A DNA stretch of 17,414 nucleotides. Source: CAZQCI01 sp964592255. GTDB taxonomy: Bacteria > UBA10199 > SBBF01. Of this stretch, positions 15,702 through 17,414 are shown in pieces. The notes beneath the pieces are model-generated. The model ran no database searches and had not been told where the DNA came from. It saw nothing but the letters and a program-made list of their open reading frames with translations. Each line of letters opens with the position of its first letter. The first letter of the stretch is position 1. The stretch lies in the NCBI GenBank assembly GCA_964592255.1, contig CAZQCI010000037.1, forward strand, positions 1 through 17,414, written 5' to 3'. The position numbers and the translations under genes were made by a program.

Positions 15702-15765
15702 GTCATTCCCGCGTAGGTGGGAATCTAGTCTTGATTTTCTGGACCCCCGCTTTTGAGGGGGTGAC
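15702..15765. repeat. Palindromic intergenic repeat in the nuoD-nuoE gap
   Basis: Two hairpins lie back to back: ATTCCCGC/GTGGGAAT (15705-15712 with 15717-15724, one G-U pair, 4-nt loop) and ACCCCC/GGGGGT (15743-15748 with 15757-15762). The ends are complementary, GTCA (15702-15705) and TGAC (15762-15765), and the middle has CTAG...CTGG. The ATTCCC...GGGAAT half resembles the dRS3-type repeat known from Neisseria and similar repeats in many genomes. It begins 2 nt after the nuoD stop. Confidence 0.75.
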
Positions 15766-15790
15766 GATAGAAAAATTATTGGTGTTGATT

Positions 15791-16264
15791 ATGACTGTAA
15801 AGTTTTCAGAGAAAAACCAAAGGACGTTTGAAGAATACCTCACGCGTTATCCCACAAAGCAAGCGGCCATTTTGCCGACCTTGTGGCTGGCGCAAGAGCA
15901 ATTCGGTTTTATTTCTTCCGAAGTGATGGAATATGTGGCCTCTCTCTTGGATGTTAGTCCTGCTCACGTATATGGGGTGGCTACATTCTATACGATGTTC
16001 CACCAAAAGCCGGTGGGAAAATATCATCTGCAAGTCTGCCGTACTTTATCTTGTGCTTTAATGGGATCTTCAACCATTTTGGAACACTTGAAGAAAAAAA
16101 CAGGGCTTGAAGAAGGGGAAGTGAGCGCCAGTGGTAAGTTTTCCCTCTGTACCGTGGAGTGTTTGGCCAGTTGTGGTACAGGGCCGATGATGATGATTAA
16201 TGAAAAATATTTTGAAAATTTAACACCTGAAAAAATTGACGAAATTTTAGCTGGATTGAAATGA
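15791..16264 (+). CDS. nuoE: NADH-quinone oxidoreductase subunit E
   Basis: This is the 24-kDa-type thioredoxin-fold subunit of the NADH-oxidising module; it carries [2Fe-2S] cluster N1a. It has 157 residues. The ligands are Cys83 and Cys88 (VCRTLSC) and Cys124 and Cys128 (ECLASC), with family spacing, and the YGVATFYTMF segment at 61-70 is characteristic. ATG 15791 is chosen because the upstream in-frame codons run through the intergenic repeat and have no family character. The Shine-Dalgarno is weak (GGTG at 15781). The usual GTxC after the first ligand is replaced by RTLSC, a common variant. Confidence 0.96.
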   Translation: MTVKFSEKNQRTFEEYLTRYPTKQAAILPTLWLAQEQFGFISSEVMEYVASLLDVSPAHVYGVATFYTMFHQKPVGKYHLQVCRTLSCALMGSSTILEHLKKKTGLEEGEVSASGKFSLCTVECLASCGTGPMMMINEKYFENLTPEKIDEILAGLK

Positions 16265-16271
16265 AGATAAG

Positions 16272-16350
16272 GTCATTGCGAGGCCAAGGGCCGAAGCAAT
16301 CCAGTATTCTGGATCGCCACGTCGGGCCGATGAGCCCTCCTCGCGATGAC
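16272..16350 (+). repeat. Palindromic intergenic repeat in the nuoE-nuoF gap
   Basis: Outer arms GTCATTGCGAGG (16272-16283) and CCTCGCGATGAC (16339-16350) pair over 12 bp with one mismatch-type wobble. The core ATCCAG-TATT-CTGGAT (16299-16314) forms a tight hairpin, extended in part by CCGAAG and CGTCGG. The sequence resembles a GTCATTGCGAGG...AATCCAG repeat that I recall from many unrelated bacterial genomes. It occupies nearly the whole gap and would fold as a cruciform in mRNA, possibly tuning the nuoE/nuoF ratio. Confidence 0.8.
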
Positions 16351-16364
16351 ATGAATAGAATACT

Positions 16365-17414
16365 ATGTCCCTAGTTCTTACAAATCGAGTGGGTACCCCT
16401 AATTCCCATACTCTTTTGGTTTACCAAAAGACGGGTGGGTATGGCGCGTTGCAAAAATTGTTTTCGATGGATCCCAAAGCCGTGATTGACGAAGTAAAAA
16501 ATTCTGGGCTGCGTGGACGTGGGGGCGCTGGATTTTCCGCCGGGATGAAATGGAGTTTTGTACCCCAAAATACAGGTAAGCCCATTTATTTATGTGTTAA
16601 TGCAGACGAGTCCGAGCCAGGAACTTTCAAAGATCGTTTGTTGATGGAGGAGGACCCGCATCAGTTGATTGAAGGAATTATCATCTGTTGTTATGCCATC
16701 CGGGCTAAAACGGCTTATATTTATATTCGTGGCGAATTTGATTTGCCTTATCGTCGTACGGAAGAAGCAATTAAAGAAGCGTATGCTGCCGGTCTTTTAG
16801 GAAAAAATATTTTAGGTAAAAATTTTGATTTGGATGTTTATGTACATCGTGGAGCAGGAGCCTACATCTGTGGTGAAGAGACGGCGTTGCTCAATTCCAT
16901 CGAAGGATGGAAAGGTCAGCCGCGTATTAAGCCGCCGTTTCCTGCGGTGGTGGGTTTATTTGGGTGTCCTACCGTTATCAATAACGTTGAAACCATTTCA
17001 GCACTGCCGTTTATTATTCAACAAGGATCGGGTGCTTATCGTCAATGGGGAACCGAAAAATCTCCAGGGACAAAATTATTTTCTGTTTCCGGCCATGTGA
17101 ATCGCCCCGGTAATTATGAAGTGCCTTTGGGGTATCCGCTCAAAGATTTAATTTATAAAGACTGCGGAGGTATTCGCAATAATCGACGTTTGAAGGCGGT
17201 GATTCCAGGAGGCTCTTCCGTTCCGGTACTGACTGCGGAAGAAGCCGAAAAAGTGAATCTGGACTACGAATCCCTTGCACAATATGGGTCGATGCTTGGC
17301 TCCGGTGGTGTCATTGTTATTGATGATAGTGTGGACATGGTTTGGGCACTAAGAAATTTGTCGCGTTTTTATGCCCACGAATCCTGTGGTCAATGTACTC
17401 CGTGCCGCGAAGGA
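16365..17414 (+). CDS. nuoF: NADH-quinone oxidoreductase subunit F (3' end outside window)
   Basis: This is the 51-kDa-type flavoprotein that oxidises NADH through FMN and holds [4Fe-4S] cluster N3. The frame is open from ATG 16365 to the window edge: 350 residues, with perhaps 70-100 missing. GLRGRGGAGF at 48-57 and NADESEPGTFKDR from 79 are the NADH/FMN-binding segments. YICGEE at 167-172 is a conserved active-site stretch. ESCGQCTPCREG at the edge supplies three N3 ligands (Cys341, 344, 347); the fourth lies beyond. No Shine-Dalgarno is seen; the upstream repeat ends 14 nt before the start. Co-transcription with nuoE is expected despite the 100-bp gap. Confidence 0.97.
   Translation, partial: MSLVLTNRVGTPNSHTLLVYQKTGGYGALQKLFSMDPKAVIDEVKNSGLRGRGGAGFSAGMKWSFVPQNTGKPIYLCVNADESEPGTFKDRLLMEEDPHQLIEGIIICCYAIRAKTAYIYIRGEFDLPYRRTEEAIKEAYAAGLLGKNILGKNFDLDVYVHRGAGAYICGEETALLNSIEGWKGQPRIKPPFPAVVGLFGCPTVINNVETISALPFIIQQGSGAYRQWGTEKSPGTKLFSVSGHVNRPGNYEVPLGYPLKDLIYKDCGGIRNNRRLKAVIPGGSSVPVLTAEEAEKVNLDYESLAQYGSMLGSGGVIVIDDSVDMVWALRNLSRFYAHESCGQCTPCREG

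Noticed and set aside
15623..15790. N-terminal extension of nuoE into nuoD
   Set aside because: The extension reads through the 3' end of nuoD and the palindromic repeat, has no family similarity, and the conserved protein begins at ATG 15791.
1..17414. CRISPR array, tRNA or rRNA genes, insertion sequence, phage or defence genes
   Set aside because: No evenly spaced direct repeats, no cloverleaf or rRNA-like sequence in the gaps, and no transposase, integrase or nuclease-like frame were found.

Overview
The window is ordinary-density bacterial chromosome from a Gram-negative-type organism of moderate, slightly AT-leaning composition. It holds six nuo genes for respiratory complex I with nuoC and nuoD separate, so it is not an enterobacterial arrangement. 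It also has leuS directly joined to holA, a full-length smc, and several exported lipoproteins. The flavour is that of an uncultured deltaproteobacterium-like lineage, but this is inference; no rRNA or other phylogenetic marker is present.

Layout. (1) 3-1220: 3' part of an unrecognised, acidic, probably exported protein. (2) 1271-4675: leuS and holA, end to end with zero spacing and without the lptE gene that sits between them in E. coli. (3) 4723-7020: a large lipoprotein with a Pro/Val/Ala-rich stalk and a propeller-like body. It runs tail to tail, with an 11-bp overlap, into a minus-strand secreted protein (7678-7010). (4) 7865-9133: an FG-GAP-type lipoprotein, closed by a strong bidirectional-looking terminator (9157-9202). 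(5) 9203-9409: an AT-rich intergenic stretch holding a tight cluster of DnaA-box-like sequences just upstream of smc (9410-12964). (6) 13081 to the end: nuoA-nuoB-nuoC-nuoD-nuoE-nuoF, with nuoF cut by the window edge.

How it works together. The nuo genes encode NuoA (membrane arm), NuoB/C/D (quinone module) and NuoE/F (NADH-oxidising module); they run in one direction with overlaps at nuoA/B and nuoC/D. LeuS, HolA and Smc are translation, replisome and chromosome-organisation housekeeping proteins. The envelope proteins between them are of unknown function.

Nothing here looks like a new defence or mobile system. Three less ordinary themes emerge. First, nuo gaps that are not overlaps are filled with palindromic intergenic repeats; two families share one architecture, one copy seems to supply the -35 box of the nuo promoter, and another supplies the nuoC Shine-Dalgarno. 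Second, several promoter-proximal genes have a -35/17-bp/-10 promoter ending only 7-14 nt from the ATG and no Shine-Dalgarno, implying leaderless or near-leaderless mRNAs, whereas nuoB inside the operon has a strong Shine-Dalgarno. Third, inverted DnaA boxes beside an AT-rich tract lie upstream of smc.
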